Assembly: GCA_019314085.1 (NCBI GenBank)
Contig: JAFCZZ010000003.1
Span: forward strand, 1 to 55,805
Reading direction: 5' to 3'
Length of the DNA: 55,805 bases
Source of the DNA: Deltaproteobacteria bacterium
Lineage (GTDB): Bacteria > Desulfobacterota > Syntrophia > Syntrophales > UBA2210
The stretch's first letter is position 1. Each line of letters opens with the position of its first letter. Position numbers and translations under genes: made by a program. Under the pieces are notes generated by a model. It was not told the DNA's origin. It worked only from the letters and a program-made list of their open reading frames with translations, and made no database searches. Positions 23,693-32,500 of this stretch are shown here, piece by piece.

Positions 23693-24535
23693 ATGGCTAA
23701 CAAGTCACCCTCCATAGACGAGTTAAGAGAACGCATCATGACGGTTAAGGAAGACGAGTATCGCCACGCCCTCATGTTCCAGTTTCTAGTGGGAGGGCGT
23801 ATAAGCGAGGTATGCGGCAAGTACGCCCCGACGGGGAGTCATGCCTTCAGAGTGAATTTCCTTGTGGATGGCGAGGAGGTTCCCGCCGTACTCTTTGCGG
23901 TTAAAACGGCGAAGAGGAGGGGGCGTCTCAGACCCGCTGCCGTACCCCTCGACCCGAGGTATGAACCCTTCACAAAGCCGTTATACGACTGGTTCAGGAC
24001 GCACGAACATCCCTTTGCACTAGGACCCACGCCAAGGACAAGTGTGCGGTATCTCCAGAGCAAGGTCAACGAGGTTTTTGAGGGTTTTGAGTGGCCCATG
24101 AAGCCCTACAGGCATCCAAGGCGGCGTGAGTCCACGCCAAGCGTCTGCCCCAACTGTAAGGGAGACACTACCGAGTATTGCCGCCGATGTAAGGGAACGG
24201 GGATAATCTATAAGAGGCTCAAAGTTCCCCGAAGATGGAAGAACTTTACGAGCCACAACTTGCGTAAGGCCAGAACCATCGAATTGAAGAGGAAGTACGG
24301 CTTTGATGGATCTGACCTTGCAGCCTACTGCGGCTGGACGGAGAAAACCGCTGATGCCAAGATGCCTGATGTCATAGAGTACTATCTTTACGAGGACATC
24401 ACCGAGTTCGAGCCTAACAAGGATCTGCTGGTGGAGATTGCAGCCACCTATTTCCCAAAGCTAACGAGACCACGATCTGTTGTCGGGTATATTATCCCCG
24501 ATGAGAAAGAAACATGGAAACCCGTCGTTTCGTAG
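23693..24535 (+). CDS. tyrosine recombinase with inserted zinc ribbon
   Basis: 280 residues. Catalytic-domain residues: R36 in GGRISEV, H188-x2-R191 in TSHNLRKAR, and Tyr at 230-233 in VIEYYLYED. There is almost no N-terminal core-binding domain. Residues 152-169 hold CPNCKG...CRRCKGTG, a DnaJ-type zinc knuckle placed before the HxxR box, unusual for the family. The role is site-specific recombination (integration, excision or inversion). ATG start. Plus strand, unlike its neighbours. Related in layout to the second recombinase at 39240. Confidence 0.85.
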   Translation: MANKSPSIDELRERIMTVKEDEYRHALMFQFLVGGRISEVCGKYAPTGSHAFRVNFLVDGEEVPAVLFAVKTAKRRGRLRPAAVPLDPRYEPFTKPLYDWFRTHEHPFALGPTPRTSVRYLQSKVNEVFEGFEWPMKPYRHPRRRESTPSVCPNCKGDTTEYCRRCKGTGIIYKRLKVPRRWKNFTSHNLRKARTIELKRKYGFDGSDLAAYCGWTEKTADAKMPDVIEYYLYEDITEFEPNKDLLVEIAATYFPKLTRPRSVVGYIIPDEKETWKPVVS

Positions 24536-24546
24536 TGTGATGTACC

Positions 24547-24670
24547 TCAGAACAAGTCTTCATCGGCGCATCCCGATAACTTACGCCAGTCAAGACTCGG
24601 CTCTCTCGTCATCATCACCCCCTTTAACCCTTATAACAGAATACTGAGCTAAATCTACGATGAACTTCAT
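24547..24670 (-). other. two tiny open frames at the end of the 26.7-24.5 kb operon
   Basis: A 26-codon frame (ATG 24670, stop 24590) and a 22-codon frame (ATG 24615, stop 24547) follow each other on the minus strand, the second with GGGGGTG before its ATG. The second peptide, ending LSGCADEDLF, has one Cys. They may be translated as part of the polycistronic operon, but they are too short to judge. Otherwise the 24536-24720 interval holds nothing I recognise. Confidence 0.25.
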
Positions 24671-24720
24671 CGCTTTTTCCTCTTAACCCCGCTTCTTGCG
24701 GTAAATCTCAGACCAACACA

Positions 24721-24888
24721 TTATATCATCTCCAAATTATCTAGAAGGATGAGGCTAATCCCTGAAAGGATCCCCATTAGAGTGAGAAGGCAACTATTCC
24801 ACCAATCTAATCCCCCCAATTTAAGTGAGACTCCGAGAATTGGGGCGACACCTAGTATGACAAGGGCGACTACTCTTTTCTTCCTCAT
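24721..24888 (-). CDS. 55-residue two-helix membrane protein
   Basis: ATG 24888 with GGAGGGAG just upstream; MRKKRVV start, helices VALVILGVAPILGVSL and SCLLTLMGILSGISLILL. TAA at 24721. Function unknown; one of several tiny membrane proteins in this operon. Confidence 0.55.
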   Translation of the reverse strand: MRKKRVVALVILGVAPILGVSLKLGGLDWWNSCLLTLMGILSGISLILLDNLEMI

Positions 24889-24941
24889 TCTCCCTCCTCC
24901 TTTTTCATAGTTCCCCTGAACTACGCTTCATCTCCTTCTCA

Positions 24942-25196
24942 TTAATTAATCCAATAGAGTTCTGCTTCACCATCCCATTGATATACGACGACGTTTATCG
25001 CCCCACAACGGCAGTTCCCTACGGCGTGCTCTAAGTCGTAGAATATCTCACCATCTTCATCGATTTCCACGGCCTCAGCCCATATCGTCCGCGTCATATT
25101 GCGTCCGCAGTTCGCGCATGTGAAGGTGACCCTTCCCACCTTTTTTCGCGGGGCTTCCCTGAGCCGCTTCTCCATCTGTTCCGCGGTTAGGGTCAT
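24942..25196 (-). CDS. zinc-ribbon protein
   Basis: 84 residues. FTCANCGRNM and VGNCRCGAINV give two half-sites (CxxC, CxC) 30-odd residues apart, a typical viral zinc ribbon. ATG overlaps the preceding stop as ATGA. May bind nucleic acid; function unknown. Confidence 0.62.
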   Translation of the reverse strand: MTLTAEQMEKRLREAPRKKVGRVTFTCANCGRNMTRTIWAEAVEIDEDGEIFYDLEHAVGNCRCGAINVVVYQWDGEAELYWIN

Positions 25197-25318
25197 TCTT
25201 TTTCCTCCGTCGGTGTTCTTGACAAATTACGCAGAACCCTGAAGAACATAGCCCATAGGATACCCCCAACAAAACCGACACCTAGTCCGAATAGGAACAT
25301 AGCATCATAAGCATCCAT
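25193..25318 (-). CDS. 41-residue single-helix membrane protein
   Basis: ATG 25318, two bases after the stop of the coiled-coil gene; helix MFLFGLGVGFVGGILWAMFF then basic tail. Stop overlaps the zinc-ribbon start as ATGA, which supports translation. Confidence 0.55.
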   Translation of the reverse strand: MDAYDAMFLFGLGVGFVGGILWAMFFRVLRNLSRTPTEEKE

Positions 25319-25319
25319 T

Positions 25320-25736
25320 CTATGTGTCCTCCCGTTGTTTAGTAGAAACATCGGCTCCCTCGACGGCGGCGCGGATTTCCTTGACGCGCTCCAGCCCAGC
25401 CTTGAGATAAGTTTTCAGAGACATCTCGAAGGTCTCTCTGTCGAATCTGCTATGCATAATTCCCTCGTCATCCTTCCATGAGACACATTCTAACGCTGGC
25501 GGGGTTTCGAGCAATTTCTGAAGGTAGAATAATGGCTTCTTGATGGCTTCAAGGCGGTCAACAAGTTTTCTCCCTTCATGTCCCATTTCAAGAATTAAGT
25601 GAGCGTATTTATCCCACTTCTCCGCCTTCTCTACAAGGCTCTTGAACACATCATAGGAGACGATTATGTTTGAGTCGTCGTAGCCGGAGATACCATACTT
25701 CTGCTCCAACTCGACGAAGGGGTCTCGCTCAGCCAC
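25320..25736 (-). CDS. coiled-coil protein, member of a duplicated family
   Basis: 138 residues, GTG start. N-terminal ERDPFVELEQKYGIS then NIIVSYDVFKSLVEKAEK are nearly identical to the protein at 42478-42825, and the DNA is about as similar (123 bp without gaps). The rest is helical, ending IRAAVEGADVS, a tail also seen in the 42812 and 42305 genes. No known family. Paralogs in two different operons suggest recent duplication or recombination. Confidence 0.65.
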   Translation of the reverse strand: MAERDPFVELEQKYGISGYDDSNIIVSYDVFKSLVEKAEKWDKYAHLILEMGHEGRKLVDRLEAIKKPLFYLQKLLETPPALECVSWKDDEGIMHSRFDRETFEMSLKTYLKAGLERVKEIRAAVEGADVSTKQREDT

Positions 25737-25740
25737 TTTC
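25618..25740. repeat. 123-bp direct repeat, copy A (copy B at 42701-42823)
   Basis: The two copies align without gaps; the first 58 bases and last 25 bases are identical, with substitutions between. They encode the conserved N-terminus of the coiled-coil paralogs. Confidence 0.85.
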
Positions 25741-26025
25741 TCTCACCTCACGATCTATGATATGCTCACTCAAGTAGTAAATTGGGTATGTTATGAGGAA
25801 GAAACCAGGTATCGCGAGAATTGGCTCAAACCAGCGAACCTCCAAGGAGGTAGTAAGTATCGCGATAACCGCAGCTATCCCATATCCTACCATTAAAACC
25901 CCCGCACCTATGGCCATAATCCCAAGGAAAACTTTGAGAAGATCAGAATCCATATCACAAATTTTGAGGAGCCACTTCCAATAACTGAGGCGATTATGTT
26001 CGTTACTTTCGCATTGTTTAGTCAC
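25729..26025 (-). CDS. two-helix membrane protein
   Basis: 98 residues; polar start with two cysteines, helices VFLGIMAIGAGVLMVGYGIA and ILAIPGFFLITYPIYYL, acidic-basic tail. Start overlaps the upstream gene by 8 nt. Function unknown. Confidence 0.57.
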   Translation of the reverse strand: MTKQCESNEHNRLSYWKWLLKICDMDSDLLKVFLGIMAIGAGVLMVGYGIAAVIAILTTSLEVRWFEPILAIPGFFLITYPIYYLSEHIIDREVRESG

Positions 26026-26320
26026 TTTCGCTCACCCGTCGGTCTTTGGTATAAACATCGATATCTTCTGGATCTTCCTCGATATATCTAATAACAACTC
26101 GTACCCAGAATAAAATCCATACTATTGAAAAAAAGAGGGCTACCACAAAATCCCAATCTGTGTGAAGTGGAATAGGAAGAAATATCAGAACCCAAAGAGG
26201 CAATAAGAACCATCCGAATACTAATGAACCCGCCTTTAAGAATACCACAGCAGTTGTCATAATTCTTTTTAAATCTAACATCTCATAGAAAACTTCTTTA
26301 ATAATTGAGAACAGCTTCAT
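26018..26320 (-). CDS. two-helix membrane protein
   Basis: 100 residues from ATG 26320, which overlaps the upstream stop as ATGA. Helices AGSLVFGWFLLPLWVLIFL and FVVALFFSIVWILFWVRVV; acidic tail. A longer in-frame reading to 26485 is inside the upstream gene. Function unknown. Confidence 0.57.
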   Translation of the reverse strand: MKLFSIIKEVFYEMLDLKRIMTTAVVFLKAGSLVFGWFLLPLWVLIFLPIPLHTDWDFVVALFFSIVWILFWVRVVIRYIEEDPEDIDVYTKDRRVSESD

Positions 26321-26544
26321 CTTTCTTCCTCCGCCCTTTCTCCCGAATTGCGGTTTAATAGACTTAGAAAATAGATTTCCCCAAACAGGATAACGATTGA
26401 CCCCACCCAAATATCTACGAGCAACCAGATCCGCCCAAAAACGATTGCAATTTGTTCTGCCTGTAATCCCACCACCGTAAGCCAAATGACCCCTCCTAAT
26501 ATGGAGAATAAGGCCCCGTATAGCTTCATCATTATTTCACTCAT
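26317..26544 (-). CDS. two-helix membrane protein
   Basis: 75 residues; helices ALFSILGGVIWLTVVGL and LVDIWVGSIVILFGEIYFL. ATG 26544 overlaps the end of the zinc-ribbon gene. An internal ATG at 26529 is also possible. Function unknown. Confidence 0.57.
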   Translation of the reverse strand: MSEIMMKLYGALFSILGGVIWLTVVGLQAEQIAIVFGRIWLLVDIWVGSIVILFGEIYFLSLLNRNSGERAEEER

Positions 26545-26683
26545 CTAACTCCTCCTTGGATGTCGGAGGATCCGCTGTCCCCTTCGGTACTGGGGTTTTC
26601 CTGAGACAGTTCGGGCAAGTGGCGTTATCTGATCTCCCCTTGTAGTTCCACTCGTATCCACACTTGTGGCACTTTACCTTCAT
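26537..26683 (-). CDS. zinc-ribbon protein (48 residues)
   Basis: MKVKCHKCGYEWNYKG then ATCPNCLRKTPVP: two CxxC knuckles of the rubredoxin/zinc-ribbon kind, with the common 'C-x2-C-G-Y-x-W' start. First gene of the 26.7-24.5 kb operon, GGAGG 10 bases before the ATG. Likely DNA- or RNA-binding, perhaps regulatory. Confidence 0.65.
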   Translation of the reverse strand: MKVKCHKCGYEWNYKGRSDNATCPNCLRKTPVPKGTADPPTSKEELDE

Positions 26684-26703
26684 CTTAGCGGATCCTCCGA
26701 TAA

Positions 26704-26746
26704 CTACTACTACCAATTATGTATATAAGCCTTTTGGTAGTAGTAG
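26704..26746 (-). promoter_or_regulatory. promoter with TATA box inside a 13-bp inverted repeat
   Basis: Arms CTACTACTACCAA (26704-26716) and TTGGTAGTAGTAG (26734-26746) match exactly. The 17-bp spacer holds the minus-strand TATA box GGCTTATATACAT (26719-26731), about 40 nt before the ATG at 26683. A dimeric repressor bound to both arms would close the promoter. The GGCTTATATA box recurs at 45.04 kb. Confidence 0.65.
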
Positions 26747-26892
26747 CACCAAAGGCGGGAAAGCTACGCGGACTTTCTCGCGAGTCTGTAGAAGTATCTT
26801 GCGTCGGCTTGGGCCTTGCGCCTTGTGGCGGGGATCCTCCAATTAAACGTTAAAGTCGGGTTTAAGAAATTATCGTAGTTGTACCCAAACGG
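26747..26892. other. intergenic region, nothing certain
   Basis: Between the promoter at 26.7 kb and the spike gene. It is GC-rich for an intergenic region and has a short imperfect palindrome GACTTTCTCGCGAGTC near 26.78 kb. A minus-strand frame ending RRKAQADARYFYRLARKSA has GGAGG but no start codon. A small RNA or a decayed gene is possible; I cannot support either. Confidence 0.3.
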
Positions 26893-28605
26893 CTACGGAA
26901 CGTATTTGGCCTCCCAATAACAAGTCGCAGGCGATGTTAGGGCGGGGGTTACGGTGATCGTTATCTGCGTTGAAGTTGCGGTCCAAGTCCACGCGTCTAT
27001 GGCGGTAGTGTTGAAGCTGGCGGAAACAAAAGTAGGAGTGCCAGCCAATCCGTGGTTGAAGACGAAGGTTGTTGAGGTGGTGTTGGTTGCGGTTCCGCTG
27101 TTCTCAGTAATATAACCAACATTGCCTTCAACTTTCGTATTCGCTCCTAATTTAACAACGGGGCTACCAGTTATATTTTGGAACTGATTCCCTGAAATAA
27201 GGTTATAATCTGGTGCATCTACTTCCCTCACCGCCGAACCACCGTATCCATCAAAGAGGTTTCCAACAATAACATTATAATCTACGGGATTACCGTGAAG
27301 TCTAACTCCATCCCTATCTGCCCCATAAAACAAATTTCCAGTTATGACACAGTAGGTTCTACCAGCCGTATAACTCCTTAAATGGAGGCTGTCGTATTGA
27401 GGTGTGGGTGCCGTTCCACCAATAATGTTTCCAGCTATCACGCAACGATATGGTGCATCAAGATAAATATGATAATCTTGTGCTCCAAAAATCTTGTTGT
27501 TAGCAATAATTATATGGGATAAGGCTGAACCATAAAAGCAGGAGCCCGAAGCGCCACTAGCCCCACCTATTTGATTGTTAGCATATATACTGTCTGCACC
27601 AGAATGATATACAACATTTGTTTTACTTTCGCTTATGTAATTATTAGTAACAGTCCAAACATTTCCCCTCGCCTTAATACATTCACCCGAAAAATGCGCA
27701 ATATGGCAGTTTTGTACCCAAATATAATCGGGATGTCGGTCGGGGGGTGCACCAATACCTATCGTGTTTGTATTATTATTATAATTGCCTTCAAGTCTCA
27801 AATTTCTGATTTTAATGTATGTAGGTGTATGTGTAGTCGGACCTGATAATTTGAAGAAGTACGCTAAATTTTGACCATCGGCTTGGGTGATTAATGTACG
27901 TTCTCCCTCTCCTTCTATTATTAGATTATTTTTTGCAATGGTAATAGGGGCTGTTAGATAATATGTTTCCGCTTTTATGAAAATTACACCGCCACTCGTC
28001 AAAGCATCTATCGCCGCCTGCATCACCGTCGCTGCATCCGTCCCGCTGAAGTCTATCTCCCCAGTTGTCCCGTTCTTGGCGTAGATGGTGGAGCCTTCCT
28101 TGAAGACGATGTAGCTGGCGGGTTGTTCGGGATATTTGATTACTGGTGTGCGGTTGTATGCGCCGTAGAAGAGGTCTTTGTTTAGCTTGAACGACGACCC
28201 GTTAACCCATTGGCTTGCATCCACGTTAGGTGCAGAAATATCAACATCCCAGGATCCGAGGAGGCGGTCTGTGATGTTGGTGAGGGAGCCGCCCTGGTAT
28301 GTGTACCAGTGCATCCCCGTGATGTTCTCCGACTGCAGCTGACCGGGCCAGAGTTCCGTGGAGAACGGGTTGCCAGTATAGCGGCGCTGTCCCCCGTCGC
28401 CGGTCTTAGCCGCTTGAATGAGGAGGGAGGTGTAGTTCTCCGCTAGCTGGTCGAGTGCGGAATAACGGGATTCGAGGGCGTGGTAACTCTGGTAGAGTTG
28501 AGCCGTGTAAGCCGCGTTGGCACATAAGCCGACGACCAGTATGGTTAACAGCAGGGAAGTAGCCGGAATGGAGCCTAAGGATGAGCGAAACCTACGCAGT
28601 AACAT
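26893..28605 (-). CDS. membrane-anchored right-handed beta-helix spike protein
   Basis: 570 residues. N-terminal membrane anchor (TSLLLTILVVGLCANAAY), a short helical stalk, then GTDAATVMQAAIDALTSGGVIFI, the typical entry to pectate-lyase-like beta helices. About 200 residues follow with repeated NNKI, GNLF, ITGN turns. The C-terminal 70 residues (FVFNHGLAGTPTFV to CYWEAKYVP) look like a phage tail-fibre beta domain. Many sequons. Such proteins bind or cut surface glycans; candidate receptor-binding spike or depolymerase. ATG start overlaps the upstream gene by 14 nt. Confidence 0.78.
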   Translation of the reverse strand: MLLRRFRSSLGSIPATSLLLTILVVGLCANAAYTAQLYQSYHALESRYSALDQLAENYTSLLIQAAKTGDGGQRRYTGNPFSTELWPGQLQSENITGMHWYTYQGGSLTNITDRLLGSWDVDISAPNVDASQWVNGSSFKLNKDLFYGAYNRTPVIKYPEQPASYIVFKEGSTIYAKNGTTGEIDFSGTDAATVMQAAIDALTSGGVIFIKAETYYLTAPITIAKNNLIIEGEGERTLITQADGQNLAYFFKLSGPTTHTPTYIKIRNLRLEGNYNNNTNTIGIGAPPDRHPDYIWVQNCHIAHFSGECIKARGNVWTVTNNYISESKTNVVYHSGADSIYANNQIGGASGASGSCFYGSALSHIIIANNKIFGAQDYHIYLDAPYRCVIAGNIIGGTAPTPQYDSLHLRSYTAGRTYCVITGNLFYGADRDGVRLHGNPVDYNVIVGNLFDGYGGSAVREVDAPDYNLISGNQFQNITGSPVVKLGANTKVEGNVGYITENSGTATNTTSTTFVFNHGLAGTPTFVSASFNTTAIDAWTWTATSTQITITVTPALTSPATCYWEAKYVP

Positions 28606-29518
28606 ACATCCTCACACCGCCGTGCATAGGAACATTATCATCATAAAATTTATCGTGTTGATATTTAAATCCTCTTGATGTGACGAAACACAGATTCAAC
28701 ACCGTCAGGGTCGTCATAACTTTGGTGAGCGTGTTCAGGGCGTGAACCATGTCGTTCTGGACCCAGAAGGGCTCGCCTATCGCTACCCCATCGCCGGGGG
28801 ACACGTCGACGGCGTAGTAGGTCTGTGGGAATAGTCGGGATGAGGTCCAGACGCCGGCGGCGGTCTGAACTGTCAGCTGTTTTACAGGAAGTGGGTAGAG
28901 GATCCAGATGATCCAGCACAGAGCGGTGAGCGCCAAAAACAATAAAGATCGCCGTCCTGTGTTCGGTCGGTACCCGCCCGCGTAGAGGTAGAGGAGTGAG
29001 AGGAGGCCGAGTATGATAAAAGCCGTGAAGGAGAAGAGGTTCGTGCTCTGCTTCCAGCGCCAGGTGATCGTCCACGGCTGGCGTTGGAAGACGGCGTAGC
29101 AGGTGTTCCACAGCCACTCGAAGACGCCGATGTTCATCAGGGAGAGGCTGGTGGTAAGGCAGAAGTTCTCACTACGCTTGATGCCGATCCGCTCAAAGTA
29201 CTGGGAGAGGGCTATGAATGCTGAGCCGTAGATGACCGGCGCGGACCAGTGGTTGCCGACGCCGTAATATTTACGGGATTCTGCAATGAGAGTGGAGAAG
29301 GAGACCTCACCACGGAGGAGGGGGATGAAATTATCAACAAATGGGAGGATCTGCGACCAAGTGCTGTCGAAACCGAAGAACGCCCAGGCACAGAGGGAGG
29401 CGAGGACACAGAAGCCGAAGAACTTGCGCCACATGGACACGTTCCAGATGATTGCAAAGGGGTTAAACCCGAGGAGGGTCGAGCGCTGTTCGTCTATCCA
29501 CTCAAACGCGGACCTCAA
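28592..29518 (-). CDS. polytopic membrane protein, virion-module
   Basis: 308 residues, about five to six membrane helices, aromatic-rich loops, soluble C-terminal tail. TTG start directly after the TGA of the repeat protein. No enzyme motif. Its position between the repeat protein and the anchored beta-helix spike suggests a structural or entry role; unproven. Confidence 0.62.
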   Translation of the reverse strand: MRSAFEWIDEQRSTLLGFNPFAIIWNVSMWRKFFGFCVLASLCAWAFFGFDSTWSQILPFVDNFIPLLRGEVSFSTLIAESRKYYGVGNHWSAPVIYGSAFIALSQYFERIGIKRSENFCLTTSLSLMNIGVFEWLWNTCYAVFQRQPWTITWRWKQSTNLFSFTAFIILGLLSLLYLYAGGYRPNTGRRSLLFLALTALCWIIWILYPLPVKQLTVQTAAGVWTSSRLFPQTYYAVDVSPGDGVAIGEPFWVQNDMVHALNTLTKVMTTLTVLNLCFVTSRGFKYQHDKFYDDNVPMHGGVRMYVTA

Positions 29519-32500
29519 TCAGCGCCTCCTCCCGCGGAACGCGCGTTCGAGTTTGCCGCCGATCGGCATCGCTTTGATCTGACGCAGGGCGTCAGCTGAT
29601 TGCATCGCACCGACATAGTCGTCGGCATAGACGATGAACTCCTCGTCGCGGCCGTCATAGTTGAAGGTTACACGGAATAGGTTGGGGCTGGGCGGGAGGC
29701 GTCGGGCGATCCGTCGCGCCCGACGCGGCGAGAGGCTATTGAGTATTGTGGTTGTCAGTTCTGGTGTGGTTTCCACGATCTCAGTGATCGTGACATCCGT
29801 TAACTTCGGCGCCAACGCGGTTAGAGTGGCCTCATCGAGCAGTGGGAGCACGGCCACCGCGGTCTCGGCGCTGAGTTTTGGCACGACCTCGACCACTGCT
29901 TTCGGCTCGAGTTTCGGTATGATCTCGACCGCCATCTCCGGGGTGAGTTTCCTTGCGACAGCTTCCAATGACTCGGGGCTGAGTTTCGGGATGATCTTCC
30001 TGATGTCGTCTGCATTGAGCCTTAGGAGGATCTCCGCCGCCCGTGTTGGTCCCAGCTTCGGTACCAGATCGATGACAGCACCGCGATCCACCCTAGCGAG
30101 CGCCTCGTTTAGTAGGGTGGGATCAATAAACTCCAGTACTAAACTCTCGGTCTCTCTGTCCAAGTGTGGTAGGACTGATTTTAGCGTGTCCCTCTTTATC
30201 TTCGGTAAGATGCGCTTCAGGCTCTTTCGATCTAGTCGGGAGAGGAGTTTTGAGAGGAGTCTTGGATCCACGTCCACGCCTAGTTTGGTTATAGTCTCGG
30301 CGAGTGCCTCATTACTGAGTTTAGATACGATCCGGTGTACGTCCCTCTTATCGATCTTCGAGATGATTGCGTTTCTAGTATCGACATCGAGCTTTGCCAT
30401 AACCTCAGCAAGGGTGGCGTCGTTGATCTTGGAGATCACGGTTTCTGCGGTCTCCCCCCTCAATTTGTCGAGTAAATCCTTCAACAGCTTTTGAGAGTCC
30501 TTATCTATGGCCTTTGCTACGGTCTTCGCGCCGTATGCGGTCACGAACTTCTCGAGTGTATTTCGATCAAGCTCCTCCATAATCTCGCGCAGGGTCGCCT
30601 TATCAAAGTCGGATACGAGGTCCTTGTTGAGTTTCAACACGAGCTTCCGTATCGCCGCTCGGTCGAGTTTGACGAGGGTATCTTCTATATTCTTCTTGGT
30701 TCGGGCATCGGCCCTGGCGAGGAGGTCCCTGATCTCCTTCTTGTCGAGGTCGAGCTTTGGGAATATCTTGCTGAAGGCGTTGAAGTCGAGCTTGGGGAGG
30801 GTCTCCTCGAGGGATTTGATATCGAGTTTCTTTGCGATCAGCTCCAGCGTCTTATCGTCGAACTTCTGGAGTGATTTCGCGTCGAGCTTCTTGACCACGT
30901 CCCTGAGTGCTTTTTCATCGAGCTTGCGGGCGAGAAGGTTGAGGCGCGGGGCAGTGAGCTTTGGAGCGATCTCGGTGATGGTCTTAGTGTCAAGTGCCTT
31001 GATAACCCGCTCCATCTGCTCCATATCGAGTTTTGGGAGTACCGAGACCAAGGTATCGCGGTCGATCTCTGTGACGACTCGTTCCAGCGTGGGGACATCG
31101 AGTTTCGGGATTGCCCGCTCGAGTATGGTCTTATCCACGTTCTCGATGTATGGTTTTAGTGATTTGTCGTTGAGTTTCTTTAGCGTCGAGGCAATGTCCT
31201 TTGGGGTCGTGGACTTGATGAGACTGCCCTGTAGCATCAGTGCCTCCTCATCGGACAGTCCAAGTTTCTTTAGGGTGACGAGCTGGGATCCAGCCCCGGC
31301 CGTGGCGAGGATCTTGGCCGAGTCCGCTATGGACTTGAGCATCTGCGAGCTGAGCTTCCCAGTCGACTGGGCGAACACCAGCATATTGACTGGGCCTTGT
31401 TCCATCCCTATCTGGGTCAGTTGGAGGGCGAGCTGTCTGTCGACCCCCCGTTTCACCAAGTCGTTGAAGAATGCCCGGCCCTCATCAATGAGTGCGCGCG
31501 ATGCTTTCTCTGAGAGGGGGCGAACCACACCGATGACCTTCATCCTGCCTCGAGCAACGCGGAGCGCTCCCTCGGGGATGTGCTGCCACGGACTGTTGAC
31601 ACCGAGCTCCTTCCACAGGAGATTGGCGGCTTCCTGCGCGGTCAGCTTTGAGAGTACGGGCTTGGTGTAGCCCTTAGCCGCCAAGTACCCGAGTTGCTCC
31701 GGCGTCAGTTGCTTCATAATGGTCTCTTCAACGAGGTGGGAACCGAGTTCCTCGCCGGACATGAGCTTTGCGAAGAGTTCGCCGCCGTAGCGTCGGGCGG
31801 CGGGGACGTTGATTACCTTCCCGGGCTCGGTGAGCCTGCCGACGACGATCTCCTCACCGGTTATTGGATCTGTCTCCGTCTTAAGGATGTCTGCGACCTC
31901 TGTGGGAATTTTCTTTGTCTTGAATATTGGTTTGCCTTCCTCGATCTCCATGAGGGTTTTTATCTGCTCGTACTGCTTCTTCTGCGTCTTCGTCCACTTG
32001 GATGGATGTGTCTTCATCAACTTGGAAACGGCTGCGGAGCCGAGGATGCCGCCAACGGTCTCGGAGATGAAGGCATGTGGGTTGTAGCGGACGTAGTCTA
32101 CCAGTTGTCTTCTGCCCTTCTCGGTGGATATGGCCGCCAACGATGGGAGGAGCATAGCAGCGGCGACGGGAATTCCGATCTGTGGGGCCGCGGTTGTCAG
32201 AGCGGTGAGAGCCGCTCCGATGGCTGCCCCCTCGAGGCCGTAAGCCCCGGTATACGTAACCCGGGCCGCGAGGGTCTCTGGGTCGATGTCTTTCATAGCC
32301 AACGTGGAACGGGCGGCGAAGGAGAACATCCTCTTCCGTTCCTCGTCGGTCATCTCTTCGGGAGGCTTGAACTCTCTGAACTTGGCTTTCTCCCTTATCT
32401 CCTTCAGAATCGGGAATAGCTTCTCGAGCCAAGGCTCGGGGGGCTTGATCTCGAAGCCGGCTTGTTTAGCGAGGTTCTTCTGCTCCGACGTAAGGTTGGA

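Noticed and set aside
24547..24615. WhiB-like fragment (LSGCADEDLF)
   Set aside because: Only 22 residues and one cysteine; WhiB needs four cysteines and is not archaeal.
29661..31670. Long plus-strand frames opposite the giant repeat protein
   Set aside because: Ser/Leu-rich antisense readings of a repetitive gene; no ribosome-binding box or promoter, and no domain.
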